The notes: generated by a model not told the origin, from the letters alone. DNA of 64,000 nt from Nonomuraea maritima (GCF_900100395.1 NZ_FNFB01000002.1:62001-126000), one strand, 5' to 3'. Positions 25,819 through 34,272 are shown, counted from the first letter of the stretch. Numbers and translations: made by a program.

Positions 25819-26711
25819 GTCAGCAACTCCTCGGGGTCGACGATCGGGTTGAGCCAGGACTCCGGCGGGCCGAGCGGATGGTGTCCGTCGGCGGCGTGCC
25901 GGTCGGCCAGCGCGATGAGGTACCGCAGTGCCGTGTGCCGGGCGGCGGCCGAGGACAGCCCCAGGGGCGCGAGCACCCGTACGGACTGGGCCAGGCACGC
26001 CCGCGCCGCGCTCGGCGGGCGCATCCGGCGCAGCGCCCGCTGGAAGAAGTGGTGGACGGCGTCGAACCCGTACGGGACGCCGGTCTCGTAGCGTTCCCAG
26101 TCCCACACCAGCACCCGGCCGTCGGGGGAGGGGCACATGTTCCACGGCGCGAAGTCGCCGTGCCAGGCCGGACGGTCACCGCCGGTCGCGGCGATCTCGC
26201 GGATCGCGTCCAGCAGCAGCGGGCGCGGCACGCGGCGGCGGCACACCGGCAACGGCGACAGGACCAGCACCGACAGCCCCCGCCACTCGCCGTGGTGCAG
26301 CACCGACGGCGTGGCGACCACGTCGAGCGACAGCCCGGCCAGCCGCCGCAGCGCCGCCGCCTCCGTGGCGAGCAGCTCGCGGACGCGCGGCGTGTCGCCG
26401 ATCTTCACGAACGCCAGCCGCCGCCCTTCCGAACGCGCCTCCAGGACGGGCTTGCGGTTGGCCCGCCGCGCCGGACGGATGTGCAGGACCGTCTCGACCG
26501 GCCGCTCGAAGACCTCACTCAGGTACGTCGCGATCGACCCCTCGTCGGACACCATGAACCGCCCGCCCACGTGCCACCATCGGCGCGGCGCGAGCCGCCG
26601 GGGCACGGCGGGCAGCGGCAGGACGGTGTACGCCCGGGACGGTCCGGTCTCCGGGTACAGCAGCCCCACGGTCTCCGCGAGATAGCCGAGACGGGCGGCG
26701 GCGTCGGTCAT
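25815..26711 (-). CDS. APH/choline-kinase-like phosphotransferase
   Basis: A protein of 298 residues with a kinase-like fold. The catalytic loop WHGDFAPWNMCPS fits the HGDxxxxN motif, and VLVWDWERYETGVP gives the metal-binding aspartate. The N-lobe includes FVKIGD with the likely ATP lysine. It starts in an ATGA overlap with the polymerase/ligase-like gene. Being locked into a glycan operon, it more likely phosphorylates a sugar, alcohol or glycan intermediate than an aminoglycoside antibiotic. The substrate is unknown. Confidence 0.75.
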   Translation of the reverse strand: MTDAAARLGYLAETVGLLYPETGPSRAYTVLPLPAVPRRLAPRRWWHVGGRFMVSDEGSIATYLSEVFERPVETVLHIRPARRANRKPVLEARSEGRRLAFVKIGDTPRVRELLATEAAALRRLAGLSLDVVATPSVLHHGEWRGLSVLVLSPLPVCRRRVPRPLLLDAIREIAATGGDRPAWHGDFAPWNMCPSPDGRVLVWDWERYETGVPYGFDAVHHFFQRALRRMRPPSAARACLAQSVRVLAPLGLSSAAARHTALRYLIALADRHAADGHHPLGPPESWLNPIVDPEELLT

Positions 26712-27973
26712 GAGTTTCTCCACAGCAGGGCGAACGAGATCATGTAGAGGGTGAGCGGAGTGACGAGGCCGTCGTAGACGAACATGTAGAGCAGCACGAG
26801 GCCCATCACGAGCACCCCGGCCAGCCCGATCGGGCTGCGGTCGCGCCGGTGGCGGCGGATCGCGCCGAGGAAGAACGCCGCGTACAGCAGCGCGCCGGTG
26901 AACCCCTGGGTGATGATCAGCAGCCAGATCTGGCCGTCGCCGCCCAGGGGCGGGTGTCCGCAGGTCGGGCACCACGCGCTCTTCCCCGTGGTGATCGAGC
27001 GGTGGCTGCCCGTGGCGTTGCGGGTGTTGCCGTAGCCGATCACCGGCGAGTGGGTGGCCGCCGTGAGGGTCGCGCTCACGGTGAAGGCGCGGATGTCGTT
27101 GGAGTGCGGCCGGTCGAGCCGCTGCGCGACCAGCGGCGCCAGCGGGCTGAGCACGAACGCCAGCGCCGCCGTGGCCACGAGGCCGCACGTCACGACGCGG
27201 GTGCGGCCACCCACGCGGACGACGAGGTAGAGCACCGAGAGGCCGAGGCCGATCCACAGGCCCCGGTTGAGCGAGTACACGATCGGGATCGCCGCCAGGG
27301 CCAGCACCGCCGCCGCGAACGCCTTGTGCCGCGCCCGGCCGTACACCCACCAGCCGACCACGAACCAGACCAGCAGGACCGAGGCGTTGCTGCCCCAGGC
27401 GTTGGCCCACTCGTACGGCGCCTCGGGCCTGGGCGCCGCGTACCCGAGCACCATCTGCGTCTGCGCGGCCGTCGGGTGGATGAGGTTGCGGACGAACGCG
27501 TTCTCGGCGATCTCCTCGGGCAGCAGCAGCTCGACCGGCGAGGTGTAGGAGAAGCCGGGCAGGAACACCCCGAGCAGCCCCCCGGCGACCGTGGTCACGA
27601 ACAGCACGCCGAGCATGCGGACCAGGCGCAGCTGCGGCAGCTCGCGCTCGGTCAGGTTGCCCAGGTAGAGCGTCATGACCAGCACGGACGTGTAGAGCGC
27701 GAGCCGCATGAGGTAGCCGACGACCCGGCCGGGCCCCAGCTCGCCGTACGTGCCGGGCGGCGACTCGGCCAGCATGAGCGCGCTCACGAGGTAGCCGGCC
27801 AGCAGCAGCGCCCACAGCCCGAAGCCGCGCGGCACCTTGATGGGCCGGCGCCGCCACAGCAGCACCGCCATCGGCACGGCCAGCACGATCACCGACAGTC
27901 CGCCGAACCCGAGAGCCCACCAGACCGGGTAGCCGACCAGAAACGCCGCGACGGGCCACGCGGCTCTGCTCAC
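26708..27973 (-). CDS. O-antigen ligase/polymerase-like membrane protein (Wzy/WaaL type)
   Basis: A 421-residue protein with about eleven membrane helices and a large extracellular loop near residues 280-340, the layout of O-antigen polymerases and ligases. The loop holds HSPVIGYGNTRNATGSHRS and then WCPTCGHPPLGGDGQIW, where a CxxC-H element stands out. It would polymerise or attach repeat units outside the membrane. GTG 27973 overlaps the Wzz-like stop (GTGA). Sequence alone does not separate polymerase from ligase. Confidence 0.8.
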   Translation of the reverse strand: MSRAAWPVAAFLVGYPVWWALGFGGLSVIVLAVPMAVLLWRRRPIKVPRGFGLWALLLAGYLVSALMLAESPPGTYGELGPGRVVGYLMRLALYTSVLVMTLYLGNLTERELPQLRLVRMLGVLFVTTVAGGLLGVFLPGFSYTSPVELLLPEEIAENAFVRNLIHPTAAQTQMVLGYAAPRPEAPYEWANAWGSNASVLLVWFVVGWWVYGRARHKAFAAAVLALAAIPIVYSLNRGLWIGLGLSVLYLVVRVGGRTRVVTCGLVATAALAFVLSPLAPLVAQRLDRPHSNDIRAFTVSATLTAATHSPVIGYGNTRNATGSHRSITTGKSAWCPTCGHPPLGGDGQIWLLIITQGFTGALLYAAFFLGAIRRHRRDRSPIGLAGVLVMGLVLLYMFVYDGLVTPLTLYMISFALLWRNS

Positions 27974-29268
27974 GTCGGTGCGCCCGGCCGATGCGGCTGC
28001 TGGTAGGCGTGGAACGCCGTGGTCTCCGGCGGCGGGCCGTTCAGCAGGTCGAACTCACCGGGGGAGGCGAGCCTGCCGAGCGTGGGCTGGGGGTACGGGG
28101 CGAGCAGTGACACGAACGCCGGCACCGCTTCGGCCGCCGTCACGAGGCCGACGACCGGCACGTCGTGCCGGGCCAGCCGGTGTACGGCGGCGGCGACGTC
28201 CTTCGACGTGGTCTTGTGCAGGCCCACGACGAGCAGGGCGGCCTCGGCGCTCGCGAGGTCGCTCGCGCCCGAGCCGTCGAGCACGACCAGCGGCAGGCCG
28301 ACGTGCAGCGGCTCGGCCGAACGGGCCGAGCGCAGGCCGGGAGGCAGCCTCCTGACGAGCAGCCGCCTGCCCTGGCAGGCGGACACGACCTCGCCGGCCA
28401 GGTCGGCGAGCCGGTCGGCGGCGTTCGGGCCGGACAGGTCGCCGAGGAGGGGCAGGCCGGTCAGCCGCTCGACGTCGGCCGCCGCGCGCAGGCGCGTGTC
28501 GAGCCGGTCGCGGGCGTACGCGGCGGCGGAGCCGGCCAGCAGACCGGCCATCAGCCCGGTGCCGAGGAGGAGCGGCAGGCTGGGGGAGCTGGGCGCGTCG
28601 GGACGTGTGGCGCGGCTGAGGATCGTGCCCGGCGTGACCGCGATCGTGCGCAGGGCGTCGTACTTGAGCGACAGGCTGGCGGCCTGGCGGTTGAGCACGC
28701 TCTGCCGCTGCCGGGCGATGGTGTGCTCAGGGGAGCCGGTGGTCAGCTTCGCGAGCTGCCGGACGACGGCGTCGGTCGCCGCGTTGACCTGCTTGAGCTT
28801 GGCCAGCACGGCCTGCTGCTGCGCGGTCAGCGCGCCGAGGGCGCCCGCGCGGCGGTGGTCGAGGTACGCATCGGCGTACGCCCGCGACTGGGCGGCGGCG
28901 CTCTCGGGGTCGGCGGTCGTGACGGAGATCAGCAGCACCGCCGAGTTGGGCGGGACGGTGACCTCGACCGGCTCGGGCTCCTGGCCGCCGAGCACCCGGG
29001 CGGCCCGCGCCGCGACGACCGCCGACTGGGCGACCTGCGCCTCGGTGTCGAGGTTGAGCGCCTCGCGCTGGCGGTTGGTGACCTGGTTGAGCTGCTCGGG
29101 CACGCCCACGGGCATGACGAGCACCTGCGTGGTCGCCGTGTAGGCGGACGGGATGAGCCAGTGCAGTGCCAGCGAGGCGGCGGCGCCGATCACGACGCAG
29201 CCCACGAGCAGCGTCCAGCGCCTGCGCAGCAGCGCGAGGTGCTCGTCCAGGTCGGTGCCGGAGCTCAT
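27970..29268 (-). CDS. Wzz-like chain-length/export regulator
   Basis: A protein of 432 residues with a Wzz domain: a membrane helix at about residues 18-38 (TLLVGCVVIGAAASLALHW), a long extracellular helical region, and a second helix near residues 230-250. A cytoplasmic C-terminal half follows that resembles a degenerate BY-kinase/ATPase region, but no Walker A or tyrosine cluster is visible. Such proteins set polysaccharide chain length. ATG 29268 has GGGAGA upstream. It is the first gene of the six-gene minus-strand operon. Confidence 0.78.
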   Translation of the reverse strand: MSSGTDLDEHLALLRRRWTLLVGCVVIGAAASLALHWLIPSAYTATTQVLVMPVGVPEQLNQVTNRQREALNLDTEAQVAQSAVVAARAARVLGGQEPEPVEVTVPPNSAVLLISVTTADPESAAAQSRAYADAYLDHRRAGALGALTAQQQAVLAKLKQVNAATDAVVRQLAKLTTGSPEHTIARQRQSVLNRQAASLSLKYDALRTIAVTPGTILSRATRPDAPSSPSLPLLLGTGLMAGLLAGSAAAYARDRLDTRLRAAADVERLTGLPLLGDLSGPNAADRLADLAGEVVSACQGRRLLVRRLPPGLRSARSAEPLHVGLPLVVLDGSGASDLASAEAALLVVGLHKTTSKDVAAAVHRLARHDVPVVGLVTAAEAVPAFVSLLAPYPQPTLGRLASPGEFDLLNGPPPETTAFHAYQQPHRPGAPT

Positions 29269-29340
29269 GAGACGGTCTCCCGGGGTGTGTGCGGATCGTC
29301 GCGGATCGATGACACCGCGTCACGGTCCAGGCGCGCGCTC

Positions 29341-29346
29341 ACTATA
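29341..29346 (-). promoter_or_regulatory. -10 box for the minus-strand glycan operon
   Basis: ACTATA on the plus strand reads TATAGT on the minus strand, about 73 bp upstream of the Wzz-like ATG. No good -35 is seen. The surrounding 290-bp divergent gap is unusually AT-rich between 29390 and 29440 and must also contain the promoter of the glycoside-hydrolase-like gene. Confidence 0.45.
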
Positions 29347-29557
29347 GGACGGACGGTCAGCACCCAGGTGGAATACGCAAGATTTTCTCCGGTACGGCCA
29401 GAAAAAAGGCACCCCATAAATCGAAATATCCGGAAATGGTGGGCTGGCTCGCCGCCATCTTTGAGCTGGGCAGACTCGCACACTGGCTGACGTTCCAAGA
29501 ACGGCGTGGCAAGGTTCAGATGTGACAGGCGGGGGGTCGGTTCACCAAGGGGGTTCG

Positions 29558-30664
29558 ATGACTTTGCCATTCCGCGGTAAATCTCATGGAAAATCGCATA
29601 CCGCGCTCACGTGCGTCGTCGTCGCCATGGTGGCAGGGCTGTCCGCCTGCTCCGGCGCGGAGGGCACGGGGAACGCGAGCGGTCCTCCCGCGTCCGGCAG
29701 TCGTCCGATGCAGCCGGCGGTGCGCTCGCCCGCCTGCACGGCCACCGCGAAGCTGATCCCGTCGTGCGGCGCGTGGTGGGGCATCGCGCCCGAGGTCTTC
29801 ACCGGTGCCCCGGTCGAGCAGGCGCTGGCCGGCGCCGAGGCGCGCATGGGGTCGGGCGCCGACGTGGTGCACGTCTACCACCGGGGCGGCGAGCTGTTCC
29901 CCACCAGGGCGGAGACCAGGCTGGCCCGCGACCCCGCCAGGCCGCGGCTGCTCATGGTCAACTGGAAGCCGTCGCTCGAGCACACGTGGGCCGAGATCGC
30001 GCGCGGTCGGATCGACCGCCGGATCGACCGGCTGGCCGCCCACCTGCGGCGGCACTTCCCCGAGCGGTTCTTCCTCACCGTGCACCACGAGCCCGAGGAC
30101 GACGTGCGCACCGCGCCGGGCTCGGGCATGCAGGCCGCCGACTACGCGGCCATGTACCGGCACGTCGTGCAGCGGCTGCGCGCCGGGGGAGTGCGCAACG
30201 CGGTCATGGTCATGACGTACATGGGGGTGCCCAACTGGTCGTCGGAGCGCTGGTTCGAGGAGCTCTACCCCGGCGACGACGTGGTCGACTGGGTGGCGAT
30301 GGACCCGTACGCCGACGACCGGGTGCGCGACTTCGACGGGCTCGTGAACAAGACCCGCGCGGAGTTCCCGCAGTGGCCCGGCTTCTATCGGTGGACGCAG
30401 GCGCGGTTCCCCGGCAAGCCCGTCATGGTGGCCGAGTGGGGGGTGTTCGAACGGCCCCACGACCGCTCGTTCAAGCGCCGGTTCTACGAGTCCGTGAGCC
30501 GGCAGGTGCAGCGGTATCCGCAGATCAAGGCGCTGCTCTACTTCGACTCGCCGCACGCGCCCAGGGGCGACACGACGTTCGACTCCGACCCGGGCGCCGA
30601 CCGCTCGTTCGGCGAGCTGGCCCGCGACCCGTACTTCCGCGCGACTCCCGTCCCGAGCCCCTGA
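29558..30664 (+). CDS. Glycoside-hydrolase-like lipoprotein (GH26-like)
   Basis: A secreted lipoprotein of 368 residues. The signal peptide ends at the lipobox GLSAC (cysteine near residue 28). The mature domain looks like a TIM-barrel hydrolase: FLTVHHEPEDD supplies a candidate acid/base glutamate, VVDWVAMDPYADD follows, and KPVMVAEWGVFE supplies a candidate nucleophile glutamate, as in GH26 and related mannanases. ATG 29558 follows AAGGGGG. It is divergent from the glycan operon, so a role in trimming or releasing the exported polysaccharide is plausible. Family assignment is tentative. Confidence 0.7.
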   Translation: MTLPFRGKSHGKSHTALTCVVVAMVAGLSACSGAEGTGNASGPPASGSRPMQPAVRSPACTATAKLIPSCGAWWGIAPEVFTGAPVEQALAGAEARMGSGADVVHVYHRGGELFPTRAETRLARDPARPRLLMVNWKPSLEHTWAEIARGRIDRRIDRLAAHLRRHFPERFFLTVHHEPEDDVRTAPGSGMQAADYAAMYRHVVQRLRAGGVRNAVMVMTYMGVPNWSSERWFEELYPGDDVVDWVAMDPYADDRVRDFDGLVNKTRAEFPQWPGFYRWTQARFPGKPVMVAEWGVFERPHDRSFKRRFYESVSRQVQRYPQIKALLYFDSPHAPRGDTTFDSDPGADRSFGELARDPYFRATPVPSP

Positions 30665-30670
30665 CGGCGG

Positions 30671-31564
30671 CTACGGCCGCGCCCGGGCCGGCACCTGGGG
30701 CGCCGGGTCGGCGACCGCGCGGCGGGCGGCCGCGCGCCGCCGCAGCAGCGCACCCGCGACGATGACCACGACGGCCGCGACGAGCGCGCAGACGGTGACG
30801 ACGTCGCCGGCGTCGAGCAGCTTCAGTGCCGAGGCGAGCAGGACGACCGCCAGCATGGCCCTGATGAGGCCGCCGGGGGCGCGCGAGGAGATCCGCGCGC
30901 CGAGGTAGACGCCCGGGATCGAGCCGATCAGCAGCGAGACGGTCAGGTCGAGCTGGAAGTCGCCGAACAGCACGTGGCCGAGCGCGGCGGCGGCGACGAG
31001 CGGCACCGCCTGCACCAGGTCGGTGCCGACGAGCTGGTTGGCCTTGAGCGTCGGATACAGCACGAGCAGGGCCACGATGATGAGCGAACCCGAGCCGACG
31101 GAGGACACACCGACCACCAGCCCACCGACCATACCGACCAGTACGGTAGGAATCGGGCGCACGACGATCTCGTGCGCGCTCGACGTGCCGCCCCGTCCGG
31201 CGAACCAGCTCTTGAGCGCCATGCCGGCGACCGCCAGCAGCAGGGCCACGCCGAGGGCGTACTTCACCGCGTCGGTGACCGCGAACGCGCGGGCCAGGAA
31301 CACCCCGCAGAAGGCCGTCGGCACCGACCCCGCGGCCAGCCAGCCGACCAGGTGCAGGTTGACCGTGCCGCGGCGCAGGTGGACGACGCTGCCGACCGGC
31401 TTCATCACCGCCGAGGCGACCAGGTCGCTGGAGACGGCGGCCAGCGGCGGCACGTTGAAGAACAGCATCATCATCGGGGTCATCAACGCCCCGCCGCCCA
31501 TGCCCGTCAGCCCCACCACGACGGCGACGACGAACGAGCCGGCGATCAACGGCAGGTCGATCAC
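30671..31564 (-). CDS. TauE/SafE-family sulfite/sulfur-compound permease
   Basis: A membrane protein of 297 residues with about eight helices and the two repeated TauE/SafE motifs (GLTGMGGGALMTPMM and VGVSSVGSGSLIIVAL). Members move sulfite, sulfoacetate or other small sulfur anions. GTG 31564 is chosen: it overlaps the cysC-like stop (GTGA) and GGGAGG lies nine bases upstream; ATG 31573 is also possible. Coupling to APS kinase links it to sulfur supply. Transport direction and substrate are not determined. Confidence 0.82.
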   Translation of the reverse strand: MIDLPLIAGSFVVAVVVGLTGMGGGALMTPMMMLFFNVPPLAAVSSDLVASAVMKPVGSVVHLRRGTVNLHLVGWLAAGSVPTAFCGVFLARAFAVTDAVKYALGVALLLAVAGMALKSWFAGRGGTSSAHEIVVRPIPTVLVGMVGGLVVGVSSVGSGSLIIVALLVLYPTLKANQLVGTDLVQAVPLVAAAALGHVLFGDFQLDLTVSLLIGSIPGVYLGARISSRAPGGLIRAMLAVVLLASALKLLDAGDVVTVCALVAAVVVIVAGALLRRRAAARRAVADPAPQVPARARP

Positions 31565-32781
31565 CGAACCCATCCTCCCGACCGCAGCGTGTCGAGCACC
31601 CGGGAGACGGCCGCCTCGATCGAGATGTGCGTGGTGTCGATCACCAGGTCGGCGTCGTCGGGTTCCTCGTACGGGTCGGAGATGCCGGTGAACTCGGGGA
31701 TGAGTCCGGCCCGCGCCTTGGCGTACAGGCCCTTGCGGTCGCGCCGCTCGCACTCCTCCAGCGGCGTGGCGACGTGCACCAGCAGGAAGTCGCCGCCGAG
31801 GGACTCGACCATCTCGCGCACCTCCGCGCGGGTGGCCGCGTAGGGGGCGATCGGCGCGCAGACGGCCAGGCCACCGTGCCGGGCCGCCTCGGCGGCGACG
31901 AAGCCGATGCGGCGGATGTTCAGGTCGCGGTCGGCCTTGGAGAAGGTCAGGCCCTTGGACAGCAGGTGGCGCACCACGTCGCCGTCGAGGTAGGTCACCG
32001 TACGGGTGCCGAGCTCCAGCAGCGCGTCGCGCAGGCCGCGGGCGATCGTCGACTTGCCCGACCCCGACAGGCCGGTGAAGAAGACGACGAGGCCGCGGCG
32101 GTGCGGAGGCCCGGGGATGCGCACGGGGTCGGGGCCGGCCAGGTGCTCGGTGGCTCCGTAGGTGGTGGCGACGTGCTCGCGCAGCTCCAGGTCGATCTCG
32201 GGCTCGTCGCGCGGCGCCAGCGGCACGGGGACGACGAGGGTGCCCTCGGGCAGCTGCTCCTTGGCACGCAGCGCGGCGCGGACGACCGCGGGGCCTGCCT
32301 CGCCGTACGCGAGGGGGAGCAGCAGGACGACCGCGTCGAGCTCCTTCGCGGTGGCGACCACCTCGGTCAGGTCGTCGAGCGGCCCGCGCATGGTGACCGC
32401 CAGCGCCGGCCGTCCGCCGAGCTCCTCCTTGACCTCGGCGGGGGTACGCCGCAGGCGGGCGAACGGCCCGTGCTCGGGCGTGCCGAGGGCCTGGACCGGC
32501 CCGGAGACGAGCCCGTCGGGCTCGCGGGCGGTCACGGTGAGGGTGGCCAGCGGCAGGCCCTCGGGGTCGAGCAGGGTGACCTCGTCGCCCGGCGCGACGT
32601 CGAGGTCGGACGGCAGGTGCAGGGCGACGGGAGCCGGCCACGGGGTGCCGTCGGCGAGCGTGCCGCGTTCGTGCACCGCGTGGAGGTCGTCGTGGCCGAG
32701 GAACCCGGTCAGCGGCTCGAAGGCGCCGGAGAGCAGCAACTCGAGGTCGGCCAGTTCGTGCTGCTCGGGGGTCCACTCCAC
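31561..32781 (-). CDS. cysC: APS kinase with degenerate ATP-sulfurylase-like N-terminus
   Basis: A 406-residue protein. Residues 1-210 resemble the PUA-like and part of the catalytic domain of dissimilatory-type ATP sulfurylase (Sat), but the QxRNP and HxGH motifs needed for catalysis are not seen. Residues 220-406 are a complete APS kinase: Walker A FTGLSGSGKSTIARGL, the YLDGDVVRHLLSKGL segment, and KGLYAKARAGLIPEFTGISDPYE. It converts APS to PAPS. GTG 32781 has AGGA upstream. With CysDN it completes PAPS synthesis for the sulfotransferases. Confidence 0.9.
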   Translation of the reverse strand: MEWTPEQHELADLELLLSGAFEPLTGFLGHDDLHAVHERGTLADGTPWPAPVALHLPSDLDVAPGDEVTLLDPEGLPLATLTVTAREPDGLVSGPVQALGTPEHGPFARLRRTPAEVKEELGGRPALAVTMRGPLDDLTEVVATAKELDAVVLLLPLAYGEAGPAVVRAALRAKEQLPEGTLVVPVPLAPRDEPEIDLELREHVATTYGATEHLAGPDPVRIPGPPHRRGLVVFFTGLSGSGKSTIARGLRDALLELGTRTVTYLDGDVVRHLLSKGLTFSKADRDLNIRRIGFVAAEAARHGGLAVCAPIAPYAATRAEVREMVESLGGDFLLVHVATPLEECERRDRKGLYAKARAGLIPEFTGISDPYEEPDDADLVIDTTHISIEAAVSRVLDTLRSGGWVR

Positions 32782-32851
32782 GATTCCTGCATCCCAACTA
32801 TTCCGATTAAGTAGGTAGGAAAGGAGCTTACCCGGTGAATCCAGTGTTTCA

Positions 32852-33568
32852 CTAGATGAGCCGGGCGAAGTGATGCTGCGGTTTCCTGACCACCATCGTG
32901 ATCTCGTCGTGCGTGGCGGGGTAGCGGCCGTTGGTCAGCCTGGCCACCGTCGCCACGGCCGCCGCTCCGATCGTACGCGCGCGAGCCGGGCCGCTCGAAG
33001 TGCGCTCATCATCGATGATCATGAGACCGCGGCTGAGGCAGAACGCGTGCAGCCCGTCGCTGGAGGCGAGCGGCCCGTAGACGGTGGGCAGCGGGCCCGG
33101 CGCCGGCTGCGGCACGAGCGCCCGCCAGAGCGCGCGGCGCAGGAACGGCGGCGTCAGCCGGTCGAGCAGGCCGTAGGCCGACCTGCGGTCGCGTACGCGC
33201 AGCAGCAGCAGGCCGCCGGGGCGCAGGGACTGCAGCAGCCGGTCGAGCACCAGCTCGGCGTGGCGGACGCGCTCCAGCAGGAACAGCACCTGGACGACGT
33301 CGAACGACCTGGGCGGGAGGGACACGTCGCGCAGGTCGCCGAGCGACCAGGTGAGGAGGTCGGCCCGCTCCTCCACCACCTTCCTGATCTCGGGATGGTC
33401 CTCGTCGACGCCCGTGGCCCTGGTCTCGACGTGGTCGACGTGGAGTGGTTCGTCGTGGGCGCACCCGGCGACCAGCACCTCCAGCCGCCTCATCGGCCGG
33501 CCGGCGCAGTGCTCGCGGAGCCGCTGAGCGAAAATGTCGCCCCTCTGGGCGAGCGATACCTCGTACAT
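32852..33568 (-). CDS. Class I SAM-dependent methyltransferase
   Basis: A protein of 238 residues with a Rossmann methyltransferase fold. Motif I is weak (LEVLVAGCAHDE), motif II-like SFDVVQVLFLLERVRH and motif III LRPGGLLLLRVRD are clear. The C-terminal part ends in DEITMVVRKPQ. ATG 33568 is preceded by TACTGT exactly seven bases upstream, so it may be leaderless, although AGGTGA could also act as a ribosome binding site. It is separate from the cysC unit. A role in glycan O-methylation is possible but not supported beyond proximity. Confidence 0.72.
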   Translation of the reverse strand: MYEVSLAQRGDIFAQRLREHCAGRPMRRLEVLVAGCAHDEPLHVDHVETRATGVDEDHPEIRKVVEERADLLTWSLGDLRDVSLPPRSFDVVQVLFLLERVRHAELVLDRLLQSLRPGGLLLLRVRDRRSAYGLLDRLTPPFLRRALWRALVPQPAPGPLPTVYGPLASSDGLHAFCLSRGLMIIDDERTSSGPARARTIGAAAVATVARLTNGRYPATHDEITMVVRKPQHHFARLI

Positions 33569-33575
33569 GTCACCT

Positions 33576-33581
33576 ACAGTA
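33576..33581 (-). promoter_or_regulatory. -10 box of a likely leaderless methyltransferase gene
   Basis: On the minus strand TACTGT is followed by seven bases and then ATG 33568. This spacing places transcription start at the A of ATG. Confidence 0.5.
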
Positions 33582-33755
33582 ATCAGTCGCGTTCTGTCGG
33601 TAAGGCATTTACCCGGTACACCGCTCCTCGCACAGCCAGACCGAGAGGCGACAGCGGCCGCCCACCCCCCACCTCACAAAGGCCCTCCGCCGCCCTCTTT
33701 CCACCCCCGAAGAGGACCTTCGCCGCCCCGGGCGCGTTCGCTCTCACCGGGTCTG

Positions 33756-33761
33756 TAGCGT
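33756..33761 (+). promoter_or_regulatory. -10 box of a likely leaderless cupin gene
   Basis: TAGCGT is followed by seven bases and GTG 33769, with no Shine-Dalgarno sequence. Confidence 0.5.
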
Positions 33762-33768
33762 CGCGGGC

Positions 33769-34149
33769 GTGAGTGATGAGGTGTATGTGGGGAACGCCGG
33801 GGTGGACGCGGCGCTCGACCGGGGATGGCTGCTCGGTCACTTCAAGCCGCCGGGAGACCCCCGGCACAGCGAGGACGTCGAGATCAAGTGGGGCGTCCAC
33901 CCGCCGGGCGACGAGCGCGCGCAGTGGGTCAGGGGTGAGGAGCGCACCGCGTTGCTCGTCCTGATCAACGGCAGGTTCCGGGTCCAGCTGCCCGGACGCG
34001 ACGTGCTCCTGTCCGAGCCGGGCGACTACGTGGTGTGGGGCAAGGGCGTCGACCACTCGTGGCGGGCCGAGGACTGGTCGACCGTCCTCACCGTGCGCTG
34101 GCCCTCCGTACCCGGATACCGCGTCCCCGACCCCGACGTTCAGTCCTGA
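33769..34149 (+). CDS. Small cupin-fold protein
   Basis: A protein of 126 residues with a single cupin-like barrel: ALLVLINGRFRVQLPG and LSEPGDYVVWGKGVDHSWRAEDWSTVLTVRW give the second half of a cupin with PGDYV and a His. The full metal set is not obvious. The N-terminal EDVEIKWGVHPPGDER is conserved in actinobacterial relatives as far as I recall. It stands alone between a divergent methyltransferase gene and mfd. Function unknown. Confidence 0.7.
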   Translation: MSDEVYVGNAGVDAALDRGWLLGHFKPPGDPRHSEDVEIKWGVHPPGDERAQWVRGEERTALLVLINGRFRVQLPGRDVLLSEPGDYVVWGKGVDHSWRAEDWSTVLTVRWPSVPGYRVPDPDVQS

Positions 34150-34194
34150 GGAAAGGCGGGTCCGCACGGCCGTCAAGGGGCACCGGGCGGCGAG

Positions 34195-34200
34195 TACGCT
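34195..34200 (+). promoter_or_regulatory. Candidate -10 for mfd
   Basis: TACGCT lies 72 bp before ATG 34273 in the gap after the cupin gene. Confidence 0.3.
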
Positions 34201-34272
34201 GGGACCAGACCCCCGCGACCTGACCCGGCCGGGGGTAGTCGTGTTGCCGTCGTGGGGCTGTGGGCGTATCTG

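Noticed and set aside
25815..26711. Antibiotic phosphotransferase (resistance gene)
   Set aside because: The fold fits, but the gene is embedded by overlaps in a glycan operon and nothing else suggests antibiotic modification.
14555..32781. Genomic island or prophage origin of the glycan locus
   Set aside because: No integrase, tRNA-end duplication, transposase or clear composition change was seen; the repeats are internal to genes.
30671..32797. A single fusion protein covering the permease and APS kinase region
   Set aside because: The frame upstream of the permease is an alternative reading of the cysC-like gene; the GTGA overlap at 31561-31564 with GGGAGG shows separate genes.
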